Notes: a model not told the origin generated them from the letters alone. DNA of 64,000 bases from an uncultured Prevotella sp. (GCA_944320285.1 CALUGX010000001.1:44163-108162); one strand, 5' to 3'; positions 1 through 8,922 are shown, counted from the stretch's first letter. Numbers and translations are program-made.

Positions 1-214
1 CTACGGCTATCTGTGCCGTCTGCAAGGCCGAGAGTATCGGGTTCAGCCCGAAAGCGTCGCGGCTTACGGTGCCGTTCCTTAATGCTTTCTTTATGTGGGC
101 GAACACTTTTTCCTCGTCCTTTTCCTTTGCCAGGCGGCTGATGCTTGTCCTCAGCCGGCGTGCTATTGCGAGGGTCTCGCTCCGTTCTTTGTGTGTGAAT
201 ATGAGTCTGTCCAT
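1..214 (-). CDS. RelA/SpoT-family (p)ppGpp synthetase/hydrolase, N-terminal fragment
   Basis: This is the first 71 codons of a minus-strand gene that runs off the left edge of the window. The peptide starts MDRLIFTHKERSETL and contains FGLNPILSALQTAQIA at residues 55-70. That closely matches the conserved N-terminal segment of Bacteroidetes RelA/SpoT homologues, just before the HD hydrolase domain. The enzyme would make and degrade the stringent-response alarmone (p)ppGpp in the cytoplasm. Only the helical lead-in is present, so catalytic residues cannot be checked. No other Met lies in the visible part, which fixes the start. A possible -7 box lies only six bases upstream, suggesting a very short or absent leader. 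The family call rests on one motif recalled from family members. Confidence 0.72.
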   Translation of the reverse strand, partial: MDRLIFTHKERSETLAIARRLRTSISRLAKEKDEEKVFAHIKKALRNGTVSRDAFGLNPILSALQTAQIAV

Positions 215-219
215 TGATG

Positions 220-227
220 CAAACTTA
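220..227 (-). promoter_or_regulatory. Candidate -7 box (TAAGTTTG) for the RelA/SpoT gene
   Basis: On the minus strand this reads TAAGTTTG, matching TAnnTTTG. It ends six bases before the ATG, so initiation at the usual distance would give a nearly leaderless mRNA. No TTTG is seen at the -33 position, so the call is weak. Confidence 0.35.
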
Positions 228-409
228 CTTATTTTTTCCGAGAAACATCGTTTTTGGCTGTTATAAAATGAAAATTGTAAGTTTTATTGCATAAAGTAAT
301 AACTTTTTAATGCCGTGAGGTGTGTTTTTTGGATGAAAAGCGTTATTTTTGTGACTGATTTAAGGCATATCACGCTACTAATACTTTAACCTAAATAAAA
401 ACAAGACTT

Positions 410-1927
410 ATGCTATCACAAGAAGACTTAAAGCAGATTGCCGGCAAAGGCATCACCGAGGCGCAGGTTGAGGCGCAGCTTGAAGAATTCAAAAATGGTT
501 TCCCCTTTTTACGCATTGACGCCGCCGCAGGCATAGGTAACGGCATCGTGGCGCCGGGCGAGAGCGAGCGCGCCAAATACATCGACGCTTGGAACGCTTA
601 CAAGGCCGAGGGCAGGAAGATTGTGAAGTTCGTGCCGGCCAGCGGTGCGGCCAGCCGTATGTTCAAGGATATGTTCGCTTTCCTGGGCGGCAGCGAAGAC
701 GAGCCGCAGACTGAGTTCGAGAAGAAGTACTTTGACAACATCGAGAAGTTCGCATTTTATGATGAATTAGACGAAGCCTGCAAGCGCAATGAAGGCAAGA
801 ACATCACCGCCCTTCTGGCCGAAGGCGACTATAAGGCCGTTGTGCGCAATATGCTTGACGCCAAGGGGCTGAACTACGGCCAGTTGCCCAAAGGCTTGCT
901 GCTGTTCCACAAGTATGCCGAAGGCCCGCGCACGCCGCTTGAAGAGCATCTTGTGGAGGGCGCGCTCTACGCCGCCTCGAACGGCGAGGCCCACATCCAC
1001 TTTACCGTGAGCCACGAACACAAGGAACTGTTCAAGGCCAAGGTGACCGAGAAGTGCGGACTGTATGCCGCGAAGTACGGAATAAAGTATGACGTTACGT
1101 TCTCAGAGCAGAAACCAAGCACCGACACCGTGGCAGCCAATCCTGACAACACGCCGTTCCGCAACGCCGACGGTTCGCTCCTGTTCCGTCCCGGAGGCCA
1201 CGGCGCGCTCATCCAGAACCTTAACGACATCGACGCAGACGTGGTGTTCATAAAAAACATCGACAATGTAGTGCCCGACCGTCTGAAAGCCGACACCGTG
1301 ATCTACAAGCAGCTTCTGGCTGGCATCCTCGTGACGCTGCAAGCCAAGGCCTTCAGCTATCTGCGTCTGCTTGACACCGGCACGTACACCCATGAACAGC
1401 TGGAAGAAATCATCCGCTTTGTCCAGCGTGACCTGTGCTGCCGCAAGGCGGACATCAAACAGCTTGAGGACGCCGAACTGGTAATCTACCTGCACAAGAA
1501 GCTCAACCGCCCGATGCGCGTTTGCGGAGTGGTGAAGAACGTGGGTGAGCCCGGCGGCGGCCCGTTCCTTACGTACAACCAGGACGGTACGGTGAGTCTG
1601 CAAATACTCGAAAGCAGCCAGATAGACAAGAGCAACGAGGAGTATATGCGGATGTTTACGGAAGGGACGCATTTCAATCCCGTAGACCTTGTCTGCGCAG
1701 TCAAGGACTATAAGGGCAACGCTTTCAACCTGCCCGACTATGTGGATAAGACCACCGGCTTCATCAGCAGCAAGAGCAAGAACGGCCGTGAGCTGAAAGC
1801 ACTCGAATTGCCGGGGCTCTGGAACGGCGCGATGAGCGACTGGAACACCGTATTCGTGGAAGTTCCGCTATCTACGTTCAACCCCGTAAAGACAGTGAAC
1901 GACCTCCTGCGCGAACAGCATCAGTAA
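410..1927 (+). CDS. DUF4301 family protein, possible nucleotidyltransferase fold
   Basis: This 505-residue cytoplasmic protein has no signal peptide and matches the Bacteroidetes family DUF4301, whose function is not established. Its conserved blocks are FVPASGAASRMFK (residues 74-86), LPKGLLLFHKY (159-169), RPGGHGALIQNLN (260-272) and FIKNIDNVV (about 281-289). In order and spacing these recall UDP-sugar pyrophosphorylases: a Gly-rich nucleotide loop with Arg, a substrate lysine block, P-G-G-x-G, and an 'nvDN' metal aspartate. I infer a nucleotidyltransferase-like fold; nothing here proves activity. The ATG at 410 follows an AT-rich leader with a possible TATTTTTG box at 344-351. The gene stands alone, divergent from the RelA/SpoT gene, and is followed after 35 bases by a palindromic repeat array that could terminate it. 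Confidence 0.85.
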   Translation: MLSQEDLKQIAGKGITEAQVEAQLEEFKNGFPFLRIDAAAGIGNGIVAPGESERAKYIDAWNAYKAEGRKIVKFVPASGAASRMFKDMFAFLGGSEDEPQTEFEKKYFDNIEKFAFYDELDEACKRNEGKNITALLAEGDYKAVVRNMLDAKGLNYGQLPKGLLLFHKYAEGPRTPLEEHLVEGALYAASNGEAHIHFTVSHEHKELFKAKVTEKCGLYAAKYGIKYDVTFSEQKPSTDTVAANPDNTPFRNADGSLLFRPGGHGALIQNLNDIDADVVFIKNIDNVVPDRLKADTVIYKQLLAGILVTLQAKAFSYLRLLDTGTYTHEQLEEIIRFVQRDLCCRKADIKQLEDAELVIYLHKKLNRPMRVCGVVKNVGEPGGGPFLTYNQDGTVSLQILESSQIDKSNEEYMRMFTEGTHFNPVDLVCAVKDYKGNAFNLPDYVDKTTGFISSKSKNGRELKALELPGLWNGAMSDWNTVFVEVPLSTFNPVKTVNDLLREQHQ

Positions 1928-1962
1928 ACGCCTGAAATACAGTAACTTACAAATTGCTTTCT

Positions 1963-2042
1963 AAAAGGTGCCTTTTTGCATTGCGAAAAGGCACCTTTTA
2001 TTGTGCCATTGGGCACGTTTTGCAATGCAATTCGGCACCATC
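1963..2042. repeat. 22-base palindromic repeat array, three full units and a partial
   Basis: Units start at 1963, 1985, 2007 and 2029 (partial). Units 1 and 2 are complementary (AAAAGGTGCC against GGCACCTTTT) and form a hairpin just downstream of the DUF4301 gene, so this copy may act as its terminator. The rest of the 1928-2391 gap is AT-rich with no gene that I can support. Confidence 0.85.
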
Positions 2043-2341
2043 TTAAATTTATTCATTAAACCTGCAAAGCATACACGAAAGCAATTCTTAAAATTAATCC
2101 ATGAAAAATTGAGACAGGTTCTAAGTATTTTTATTGTCGCTGCGTTTTAGTTTGACATATTCATGATTATTTAAAGTTGTGTTTTGTCATAAAAACCGGT
2201 GAAAATACTTTATTTGTTAAGCAGTCGGCCGCTAAAAATGATGGTATTCGTTTTGTGGAAAGAAAAATCTTAAAAGGGGATGCCATAAAGAGCTTTAACA
2301 ACTTTAACTAATAAAATATTAAAAAGTACGTAATAAAGATG

Positions 2342-2349
2342 TAACTTTG
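2342..2349 (+). promoter_or_regulatory. Candidate -7 box (TAACTTTG) for the CDP-alcohol phosphatidyltransferase
   Basis: TAACTTTG matches TAnnTTTG and lies 42 bases before the ATG at 2392. No TTTG is visible at the -33 position. The upstream in-frame ATG at 2347 overlaps this box, which argues against it as the start. Confidence 0.5.
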
Positions 2350-2391
2350 CACCCAATTATTTGGAAAAAAACGGGAAAAAGACAAATAAAT

Positions 2392-3087
2392 ATGGGAAAA
2401 GAATCAGCGTCAAGGATACAGACGTCGATACTTAATGCTGCAGAAAAGAAAGTACTCGTATGGATGGCCGAAAGGTTGCCGCAGTGGGTTACTTCGGATA
2501 TGCTGACGTTTGTTGGCGTCGCCGGCGCAGTGATATGTGCTATTGGTTTCTTTTTGGCCAACTACAATGTATATTGGCTTTGGTTGTCATCGCTGGGGCT
2601 TGTCATCAACTGGTTCGGCGATAGTCTTGACGGCACGGTGGCCCGTGTGCGCAATACGCAGAGGCCGGTTTACGGCTTCTTTATCGACCATACGCTCGAC
2701 GCCGTGACTCAGTGCATCATGTTCGTCGGGGCGGGGCTATCGCCGATGTTTCGTTTCGACGTGGCAATGCTTGTGCTGGCCGGTTACCTTGTGCTTTCAA
2801 TCTATACTTACATCGGCGCGATATTGAAGGGCGAGTTCCGCCTGACTTACAGTAGCTTCGGGCCTACGGAGTTCAGGCTTGTCGTCATCTTGATAAACAC
2901 ATTGTATATGTACACATCGTGGGCCGACGACCGTTTCACGTTGTTTGGCGTTTACGAGTCCGGAGTGTTCGATGTAATCGGGCTTGCCATTGCCGTGGTG
3001 CTGTTTGTCATATACTTCATCCAGTTTTTTAAGGACAAAAAAGTCTTGGCCAAACAAGACCCGCTGAAGAAAACGGATGGAATTTAA
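2392..3087 (+). CDS. CDP-alcohol phosphatidyltransferase family membrane protein
   Basis: This 231-residue integral membrane enzyme belongs to the family that transfers a phosphoalcohol from CDP-activated lipid to an acceptor alcohol. The signature D-x2-D-G-x2-A-R-x9-G-x3-D-x3-D is complete, from GDSLDGTVAR through GFFIDHTLD near residues 76-102, so the metal-binding aspartates are all present. Several hydrophobic segments surround it (about 38-60, 63-80, 120-145, 160-175, 195-215). Start: the longer frame begins at 2347 inside the likely promoter, so MGKESASR at 2392 is preferred. A GtrA-like membrane protein follows 78 bases downstream on the same strand, suggesting a shared role in lipid or glycolipid assembly. 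The substrate alcohol cannot be told from sequence. Confidence 0.85.
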   Translation: MGKESASRIQTSILNAAEKKVLVWMAERLPQWVTSDMLTFVGVAGAVICAIGFFLANYNVYWLWLSSLGLVINWFGDSLDGTVARVRNTQRPVYGFFIDHTLDAVTQCIMFVGAGLSPMFRFDVAMLVLAGYLVLSIYTYIGAILKGEFRLTYSSFGPTEFRLVVILINTLYMYTSWADDRFTLFGVYESGVFDVIGLAIAVVLFVIYFIQFFKDKKVLAKQDPLKKTDGI

Positions 3088-3090
3088 TGA

Positions 3091-3158
3091 TTAACTCTTA
3101 ATTTCCATCATGTTCTCTTCGCTTTGCCTGATTTCTTAATTCTTAACTCTTAATTAGA
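3091..3158. repeat. AT-rich tandem element (TTAACTC/TTAATTC type)
   Basis: This gap holds two blocks built from TTAACTCTTAAT and TTAATTC units flanking a core with CTTTGCC. Unlike the copies at 35.5, 37.1 and 40.7 kb, both blocks point the same way, so it looks like a partial or rearranged member of that family. Confidence 0.6.
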
Positions 3159-3165
3159 AAAAGGG

Positions 3166-3597
3166 GTGTTGCGCTATATCGAGTTTGTGGTGAGCCGTCT
3201 GTTCGGAACGGGCGTTGATACGCTGGTGCTGTGGATATGTTCCACGTTCGTTTTCCATACGTATTGGGGGCAGTATGTCGTTTCGCCGGTAATCTCGTTC
3301 GAGTTCGCCGTGATGAGCAATTTCCTTTGCTCGTATTGCTGGATATGGAAAAGCCGCATCGACAACCGCTGTGCCGGCGATTTTTGCCGCCGTTTCATTG
3401 TGTTCAACCTCTCGTCGGCTATCGGCTTCGTTGTCAAGATGCTGTTCCTGTTGTTGTTCGAGCGGATATTCGGATGGAGCGTCGTTTGGTGCAACCTTGC
3501 CGCCCTGCTCATTTCTGGTCTGTTTAATTATTTCATGGCTGAGACCGTGGTGTTCGGCAAGAAAGCGATTTTCTCAAAGGCGAAGAAATGGGAGTGA
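3166..3597 (+). CDS. GtrA-like family membrane protein
   Basis: This 143-residue protein has four hydrophobic stretches (about 8-28, 38-58, 78-100, 110-130) and the layout of the GtrA family, small proteins thought to move or present polyprenyl-phosphate-linked sugars across the inner membrane. It is close to the family's usual 120-150 residues. The start is a GTG at 3166 after the purine-rich GAAAAAGGGG; a TTG one codon later is also possible. It follows the CDP-alcohol phosphatidyltransferase and precedes a large glycosyltransferase fusion, a context that fits envelope glycoconjugate synthesis. The family call is by topology and sequence feel, with no single catalytic motif. Confidence 0.75.
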   Translation: MLRYIEFVVSRLFGTGVDTLVLWICSTFVFHTYWGQYVVSPVISFEFAVMSNFLCSYCWIWKSRIDNRCAGDFCRRFIVFNLSSAIGFVVKMLFLLLFERIFGWSVVWCNLAALLISGLFNYFMAETVVFGKKAIFSKAKKWE

Positions 3598-3632
3598 ACT
3601 AACAAACACTCTCATAATGCTGTAATGAATAT

Positions 3633-3663
3633 TTTGATTTGTCTTAAGTTTGCATTACCTTTG
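3633..3663 (+). promoter_or_regulatory. Bacteroidetes-type promoter (TTTG-N19-TACCTTTG)
   Basis: TTTG at 3633-3636 and TACCTTTG at 3656-3663 are separated by 19 bases, an exact match to the -33/-7 consensus. The box ends 56 bases before the ATG at 3720 of the fusion gene and supports that start over the frame start at 3681. Confidence 0.8.
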
Positions 3664-3719
3664 CAGGTCGAAGCTAATGTGTGCGGATAAGACCATCCGC
3701 TTATAAGAAGACATATACA

Positions 3720-6700
3720 ATGAAAGGTACAATAGATTGCTTTTTGCCGTGCTCGGATTTGGCCTCGGTCGCCAACACGTTGAGACAGCTGCGCGGTAGT
3801 CGCATGATACGTCATATCAATTTGCTTGTGACGGGGCGTTTCGCCATGTCAACTGCCGTGCCTGACGGCTGCTCGTTCATTGTGACGGACAGCCTCTTGT
3901 CATCGTCGGCGATGAAGAGCGTGGCCGACAACCTTACGGCTGACTATGCCATGATGTTTTTGAAAGATGTCACGGTAAGCCTCGGCCAGTATTCCATACA
4001 GCGCATGATGCGCGTGGCCGTGGAGACCGACGCTGCCCTTGTCTACGCCGATAGGCTTTCTGCCGTGGACGGACGGGTGGAGCCGCATCCGGTTATTGAC
4101 TGGCAGGAAGGCAGTCTGCGCGATGATTTCGACTTTGGTTCGGTTGTCATGGTCAGGGCGTCGTTGATGCACGCATTCGCCGACACGGCGGACGATACCG
4201 GTTATAAGTATGCAGGGTGGTATGAACTTTGGCTTTACCTAAGCCGCCACGGACGGATGTTCCATCTTAATGAGCCGCTCTACACCGAGGAAGTACGCGA
4301 TATGCGGACGAGTGGTGAGCGGCAGTTTGACTATGTTAACCCGTCCAACCGCGAAGTGCAGGTTGAGATGGAGCGTGCAGTCACGGCTCATTTGAAGGCC
4401 GTGGGCGCGATGGTTGACACATCGTATTATGCCGAACCGGACTTCACCGAGCAAGATTTTGCCTGTGAAGCCACAGTCGTCATACCCGTGCGCAACCGTG
4501 AGAAGACCATCCGCGACGCTGTTGATAGCGCACTGTCACAACGCACGTCGTTCCCGTTCAACGTGATAGTCGTTGACAATCATTCTACTGACAACACAAC
4601 GACTCTGCTCGATGCTTACGCCGACGAGCGGCTGATACATATAATTCCGCAACGTACCGACCTCGGTATCGGTGGCTGCTGGAACGTGGCCGTTGACGAC
4701 TCACGCTGCGGACGCTTCGCTGTCCAGCTCGATAGTGACGACCTTTATTCGTCTCCCGATACGTTGCAGACCATCGTAGATGCGTTTTACAGCCAGCGTG
4801 CAGCCATGATTGTGGGCAGTTACAGGATGTGTGATTTTAATCTGAACACGCTGCCGCCGGGACTTATCAACCATGCCGAATGGACTGAACGTAACGGATG
4901 CAACAACGCTTTGCGCATAAACGGCCTCGGTGCGCCTCGCGCTTTCTTTACTCCGTTGTTGCGCCAGGTACGTTTCCCAAATACAAGTTACGGCGAAGAT
5001 TACGCCCTCGGACTGGCTTTCAGCCGCCGATATAAGATAGGTAGGATTTATTCCGAGCTGTATCTCTGCCGTCGTTGGGGCGGTAACAGCGACTCGGCTT
5101 TGAGCGTTGATAAGGTGAACGCCAACAATCTTTATAAGGACCGTCTGCGTACAATGGAACTGATGGCGCGCAAGAAGATGAATGCCGGTATGGACGCCGC
5201 CCTTGAAGACAACTCGTTGTTGAGGTTTTTCAACAGGCAGATGGAGACATGGGAACTGGCCCGTTGCAATTTCCGCAACCTGCAAGATGTGCGGACAAGA
5301 AGTCTTACGGCAACAACTGACGGCCGTGCTCAGATTGTGTTACAATATAATCCGGCACGGATAGTGTCTACAGGGGCGTCTGTTAGCAAGCAGGCGATAA
5401 GCGCACGGCCATGTTTCTTGTGCCGTGCCAACCGCCCTGAAGCCCAGCTTGCCAAGCGCTTCGGCGATAAGTTTGAGATACTTGTCAATCCTTATCCCAT
5501 CCTTCATGTGCATTTTACCATTCCTTCGCTCACTCATCAGCCGCAACGCATACTTGAAAATTATGCCGAGATACACCGCTTTTTGGCCGTGTATCCTGAC
5601 ATGATGATATTTTATAACGGGCCACAGTGTGGCGCTTCGGCTCCTGACCATCTGCATTTCCAGGCCGGAACGCGCGGCGTGTTGCCTCTTCAGACGGCTT
5701 GGCCGCGTTTGCAGCGTGATGTTGAAAGGCTGTATTCGTTCGACGATGATAATGACATATCGCTTATTCACGGTTGGGTTTGTCCTGCGTTGTTGGTTAG
5801 GAGCAATGATGTTGAGGCGGATGCCGCTCTGTTCAGACGGGTGTATGACGCTCTTCCGTTGCGTGACGGACAGCCGGAACCGATGATGAACATCGTAAGT
5901 TGGATGGATGCAGGGCGTTGCTTGTCTGTCATATTCCCGCGTGGCAAGCATCGTCCTGACTGTTATTATGCTGATGGCGACACCAATATGCTTGTCAGTC
6001 CAGGCGCTTTGGATATGGGCGGACTTGTCATTACGCCTCGTGAAGAGGACTTTGACATGGCTACTGCGGACATGATAGAGGCTGTTTTGCGTGAAGTTTC
6101 ACTTCAAGGTGATGATATGCAGACGGTTGTAGACAAGATAAAGGCGACTCAAACGCCGTCTGTCGGCAGTGGAAACGAACTTGAAATCAAGGCAGAACCT
6201 CTTGTCCAGGTCGGCATTGTCAGTGCTAAGAACATACGGTTTACGCTCAACGGCGAGTATGTGGCCAAGGGTGAAGTGATGACAGGACGTCAGGAAGTGT
6301 CATTCTCGGAAGGCGGAATATCGTGGAACGGCAGTCTTTATCGTGAACTTACGTTCATTCCTCATGGTGAAGGCGTGTCGTTTTCGCTTGAAAGTGTTAC
6401 CATCGGCGTTAATTTTCATTGGCAACGGCAGGAGACCCAGACGTTTAAAGGCACGTTGAAGCTCGTTGTTGAAGCCGACAAGGTGTGCGCAATAAACAGC
6501 CTTTCTGTTGAAGATTATCTTGTAAGCGTAATCTCAAGTGAGATGAAGGCCACGTCTTCACTTGAGTTTCTGAAAGCTCACGCCGTAATTTCGCGCAGTT
6601 GGCTGTTGGCTCAGATGGAGCGCCGCCGTCGTCAAGACACCGGCGGAAGCGGTTTCTTCTCGTTTGTAAAGAAGGACGACGAACTAATACGGTGGTACGA

Positions 6701-7505
6701 CCGTGACGATCATACAATCTTTGACGTGTGTGCCGACGACCACTGTCAGCGTTACCAAGGCGTCACTAAGGCGACAAACGTACACGTGGCGCAGGCCGTC
6801 CGTGAGACGCGCGGACAGATATTGACATACGGGGACGAGATTTGTGACGCACGGTTCAGCAAGTGTTGCGGAGGCGTTACAGAGGAGTTCCAGTATTGTT
6901 GGGAAAACAAACCGCAGCCGTATCTTGTTGCATTGCGTGACAACGACGGCTGTGATGCCGGCGTGCCCGACCTTACTAACGAGGCGGAGGCCGACCGCTG
7001 GATACGCTCTTGTCCTGAAGCGTATTGCAACACGGACGACAAGCACATACTTTCACAGGTCCTTAATGATTACGACCGGGAGACTTCGGACTTTTACCGT
7101 TGGCGGGTTGAGTATTCCCAAGAGCAGCTTTCGGCCATGATAAGCGACAAGTTGAAAATTGATTTCGGCCAGATTACAGACCTCGTGCCGGTAGAGCGTG
7201 GCAAGAGCGGACGTATCTGTAAACTTAAGATAGTAGGTACAAAGCGCACGTTCACCATCGGCAAAGAGCTTGAAATACGCCGTGCACTTAGTGATACACA
7301 TCTTTACAGCAGCGCATTCGTTGTTGACAGACTCGACGTCAACCACGGAGTGCCAGGCCGTTTTGTCATTACCGGAGCCGGCTGGGGCCACGGTGTAGGC
7401 CTGTGCCAGATAGGTGCGGCGGTGATGGGAGAGCGCGGTTGCGAGTACGATGAAATCCTCCTACATTATTACCGTGGGGCGGAGATTAGGAAAATATATG
7501 GGTAA
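3720..7505 (+). CDS. Glycosyltransferase family 2 / DUF4922 (HIT-like) / SpoIID-LytB fusion protein
   Basis: This 1261-residue protein has three parts. Residues 1-240 resemble a worn GT-A fold. Residues 250-490 are a clear GT2 domain (ATVVIPVRNREKTI, VIVVDNHSTDNTT, metal motif LDSDD at about 337-341). Residues 510-800 match DUF4922 with APDHLHFQAG near 642-651; H-x-H-x-Q is the HIT/GalT-like active site also seen in GDP-hexose phosphorylases. Residues 920-1261 are a SpoIID/LytB domain (SVEDYLVSVISSEM, later GAGWGHGVGLCQIGA), the fold of peptidoglycan amidase enhancers and stem-peptide-independent glycosidases. No signal peptide is seen at the start, which is puzzling for a SpoIID domain. An AmpG-like permease follows, so a role in wall sugar turnover is plausible. 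Partner functions are inferred. Confidence 0.85.
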   Translation: MKGTIDCFLPCSDLASVANTLRQLRGSRMIRHINLLVTGRFAMSTAVPDGCSFIVTDSLLSSSAMKSVADNLTADYAMMFLKDVTVSLGQYSIQRMMRVAVETDAALVYADRLSAVDGRVEPHPVIDWQEGSLRDDFDFGSVVMVRASLMHAFADTADDTGYKYAGWYELWLYLSRHGRMFHLNEPLYTEEVRDMRTSGERQFDYVNPSNREVQVEMERAVTAHLKAVGAMVDTSYYAEPDFTEQDFACEATVVIPVRNREKTIRDAVDSALSQRTSFPFNVIVVDNHSTDNTTTLLDAYADERLIHIIPQRTDLGIGGCWNVAVDDSRCGRFAVQLDSDDLYSSPDTLQTIVDAFYSQRAAMIVGSYRMCDFNLNTLPPGLINHAEWTERNGCNNALRINGLGAPRAFFTPLLRQVRFPNTSYGEDYALGLAFSRRYKIGRIYSELYLCRRWGGNSDSALSVDKVNANNLYKDRLRTMELMARKKMNAGMDAALEDNSLLRFFNRQMETWELARCNFRNLQDVRTRSLTATTDGRAQIVLQYNPARIVSTGASVSKQAISARPCFLCRANRPEAQLAKRFGDKFEILVNPYPILHVHFTIPSLTHQPQRILENYAEIHRFLAVYPDMMIFYNGPQCGASAPDHLHFQAGTRGVLPLQTAWPRLQRDVERLYSFDDDNDISLIHGWVCPALLVRSNDVEADAALFRRVYDALPLRDGQPEPMMNIVSWMDAGRCLSVIFPRGKHRPDCYYADGDTNMLVSPGALDMGGLVITPREEDFDMATADMIEAVLREVSLQGDDMQTVVDKIKATQTPSVGSGNELEIKAEPLVQVGIVSAKNIRFTLNGEYVAKGEVMTGRQEVSFSEGGISWNGSLYRELTFIPHGEGVSFSLESVTIGVNFHWQRQETQTFKGTLKLVVEADKVCAINSLSVEDYLVSVISSEMKATSSLEFLKAHAVISRSWLLAQMERRRRQDTGGSGFFSFVKKDDELIRWYDRDDHTIFDVCADDHCQRYQGVTKATNVHVAQAVRETRGQILTYGDEICDARFSKCCGGVTEEFQYCWENKPQPYLVALRDNDGCDAGVPDLTNEAEADRWIRSCPEAYCNTDDKHILSQVLNDYDRETSDFYRWRVEYSQEQLSAMISDKLKIDFGQITDLVPVERGKSGRICKLKIVGTKRTFTIGKELEIRRALSDTHLYSSAFVVDRLDVNHGVPGRFVITGAGWGHGVGLCQIGAAVMGERGCEYDEILLHYYRGAEIRKIYG

Positions 7506-7517
7506 TTCATAATGCAC

Positions 7518-7602
7518 AATTCATAACTCATAATTGGGCTGCGCAGTATTGTATGCTGTTTTATCAAAGATTGAAGCGCAGCCCAATTATGAGTTATGAA
7601 TT
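7518..7602. repeat. Large hairpin element with 27-bp perfect arms
   Basis: Arms 7518-7544 and 7576-7602 are exact reverse complements around a 31-base loop. The outer arm is built of 7-base steps of the AATTCAT type and the inner part is GGGCTGCGC. It lies between the fusion gene and the AmpG-like gene and could form a stable RNA hairpin. The copy at 49.1 kb shares the arm sequence. Confidence 0.85.
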
Positions 7603-7632
7603 CTGGATTATGAATTGAAAGAATTGTGAATT

Positions 7633-8922
7633 ATGAAATGTGAATTTAAAAAAAATCCTTGGAGCTGGGTGCCGTCGTTGTATTTCGCCGAAGGTCTGCC
7701 TTACGTGGCGGTAATGACGATCTCGCTTGTGCTTTACAAGCAGTTGGGACTTACCAACGCAGAAATCACTTTTTACACTTCGTGGCTTTACTTGCCGTGG
7801 GTAATCAAGCCGTTATGGAGCCCGTTTGTTGACATCATAAAGACGAAACGCTGGTGGATAATAACCATGCAGCTGCTTGTCGGTGCGGCGTTTGGCGGAG
7901 TCGCTTTTACCATTCCTACCGATTTTTGGCTTCAGGGCACGCTTTGTTTCTTTTGGCTGATGGCATTCAGCAGTGCCACACATGATATTGCGGCTGACGG
8001 TTTCTATATGCTTGGCCTCGACGAGCATAAACAGGCATGGTTCGTTGGTATCCGAAGTACGTTCTACCGCCTTGCAACAATCTTCGGTCAGGGCTTTCTC
8101 GTAATGGTGGCCGGCAATCTGCAAGTAATTTTCCGTGGCAGCATACGCTATTCGTGGAGCCTGATGTTCTACGGTGTCACGGGACTGTTCATAGCCTTGT
8201 GGCTGTGGCACAGTTATGTGTTGCCGTGCCCGCTGTCCGACCGCAAGAGGCGTAATGCACGCGCTTCTGATATTTGGAAGGATTTGAGTCATTCCATAAC
8301 AACGTTCTTTACGAAGTTCCCTTTGCGCGAAACCATTTGGGCTTTCCTTTTCATGTTGCTTTACCGTATGCCGGAGGGCTTGTTGGCCAAGGTCTCGTCA
8401 CTGTTTCTCATTGATGGCTCCAGCAACGGCGGACTGGGTTTATCGCCACAGGAATACGGCTTGGTGCAGGGCACTGTCGGCATCGTAGGCCTCACTTTGG
8501 GTGGTATCCTTGGCGGAATGGCCGCAGGTAAAGACGGACTCAAACGTTGGCTTTGGCCTATGGTGTGCGCCATAACCTTGCCCGATCTTGTGTATGTCTA
8601 CCTCAGTTACGCAATGCCTGACAGCCTTGCAATCGTTAATGTCTGTGTCTTCGTGGAACAATTCGGTTACGGTTTCGGTTTTACAGCTTATATGCTATAC
8701 CTTATTTATTACAGCCAAGGCGAATACAAAACTTCACATTACGCCCTCTGTACAGCTCTCATGGCTCTCTCAATGATGCTTCCGGGCCTTGTTGCGGGCT
8801 GGCTTCAAGAGCTTGTGGGCTATCTTTGGTTCTTCATCATTGTTGTTTTGCTGTGCGCAATGACGTTTGTTGTCGCTGCATTTGTGAAGATAGATCCGGA
8901 GTTCGGGAAGAAGGAAGTATGA
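7633..8922 (+). CDS. AmpG-like MFS permease (muropeptide/PAT family)
   Basis: This 429-residue protein has about twelve hydrophobic segments and begins NPWSWVPSLYFAEGLPYVAV, the typical opening of AmpG/acetyl-CoA-transporter-type MFS proteins in Bacteroidetes. Family members import anhydro-muropeptides or related GlcNAc-anhydroMurNAc compounds into the cytoplasm for wall recycling. WVIKPLWSPFVD after the second helix and the Asp-rich SSATHDIAADGF in helix 4 fit the family. It sits directly after the SpoIID-containing fusion, separated only by a hairpin element, which suggests a shared wall-turnover function. The ATG at 7633 lies right after the repeat. Substrate is inferred from family. Confidence 0.8.
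   Translation: MKCEFKKNPWSWVPSLYFAEGLPYVAVMTISLVLYKQLGLTNAEITFYTSWLYLPWVIKPLWSPFVDIIKTKRWWIITMQLLVGAAFGGVAFTIPTDFWLQGTLCFFWLMAFSSATHDIAADGFYMLGLDEHKQAWFVGIRSTFYRLATIFGQGFLVMVAGNLQVIFRGSIRYSWSLMFYGVTGLFIALWLWHSYVLPCPLSDRKRRNARASDIWKDLSHSITTFFTKFPLRETIWAFLFMLLYRMPEGLLAKVSSLFLIDGSSNGGLGLSPQEYGLVQGTVGIVGLTLGGILGGMAAGKDGLKRWLWPMVCAITLPDLVYVYLSYAMPDSLAIVNVCVFVEQFGYGFGFTAYMLYLIYYSQGEYKTSHYALCTALMALSMMLPGLVAGWLQELVGYLWFFIIVVLLCAMTFVVAAFVKIDPEFGKKEV

Noticed and set aside
69-266. 65-codon plus-strand ORF at the left edge
   Set aside because: It is antisense to the RelA/SpoT fragment, which has a recognisable conserved motif.
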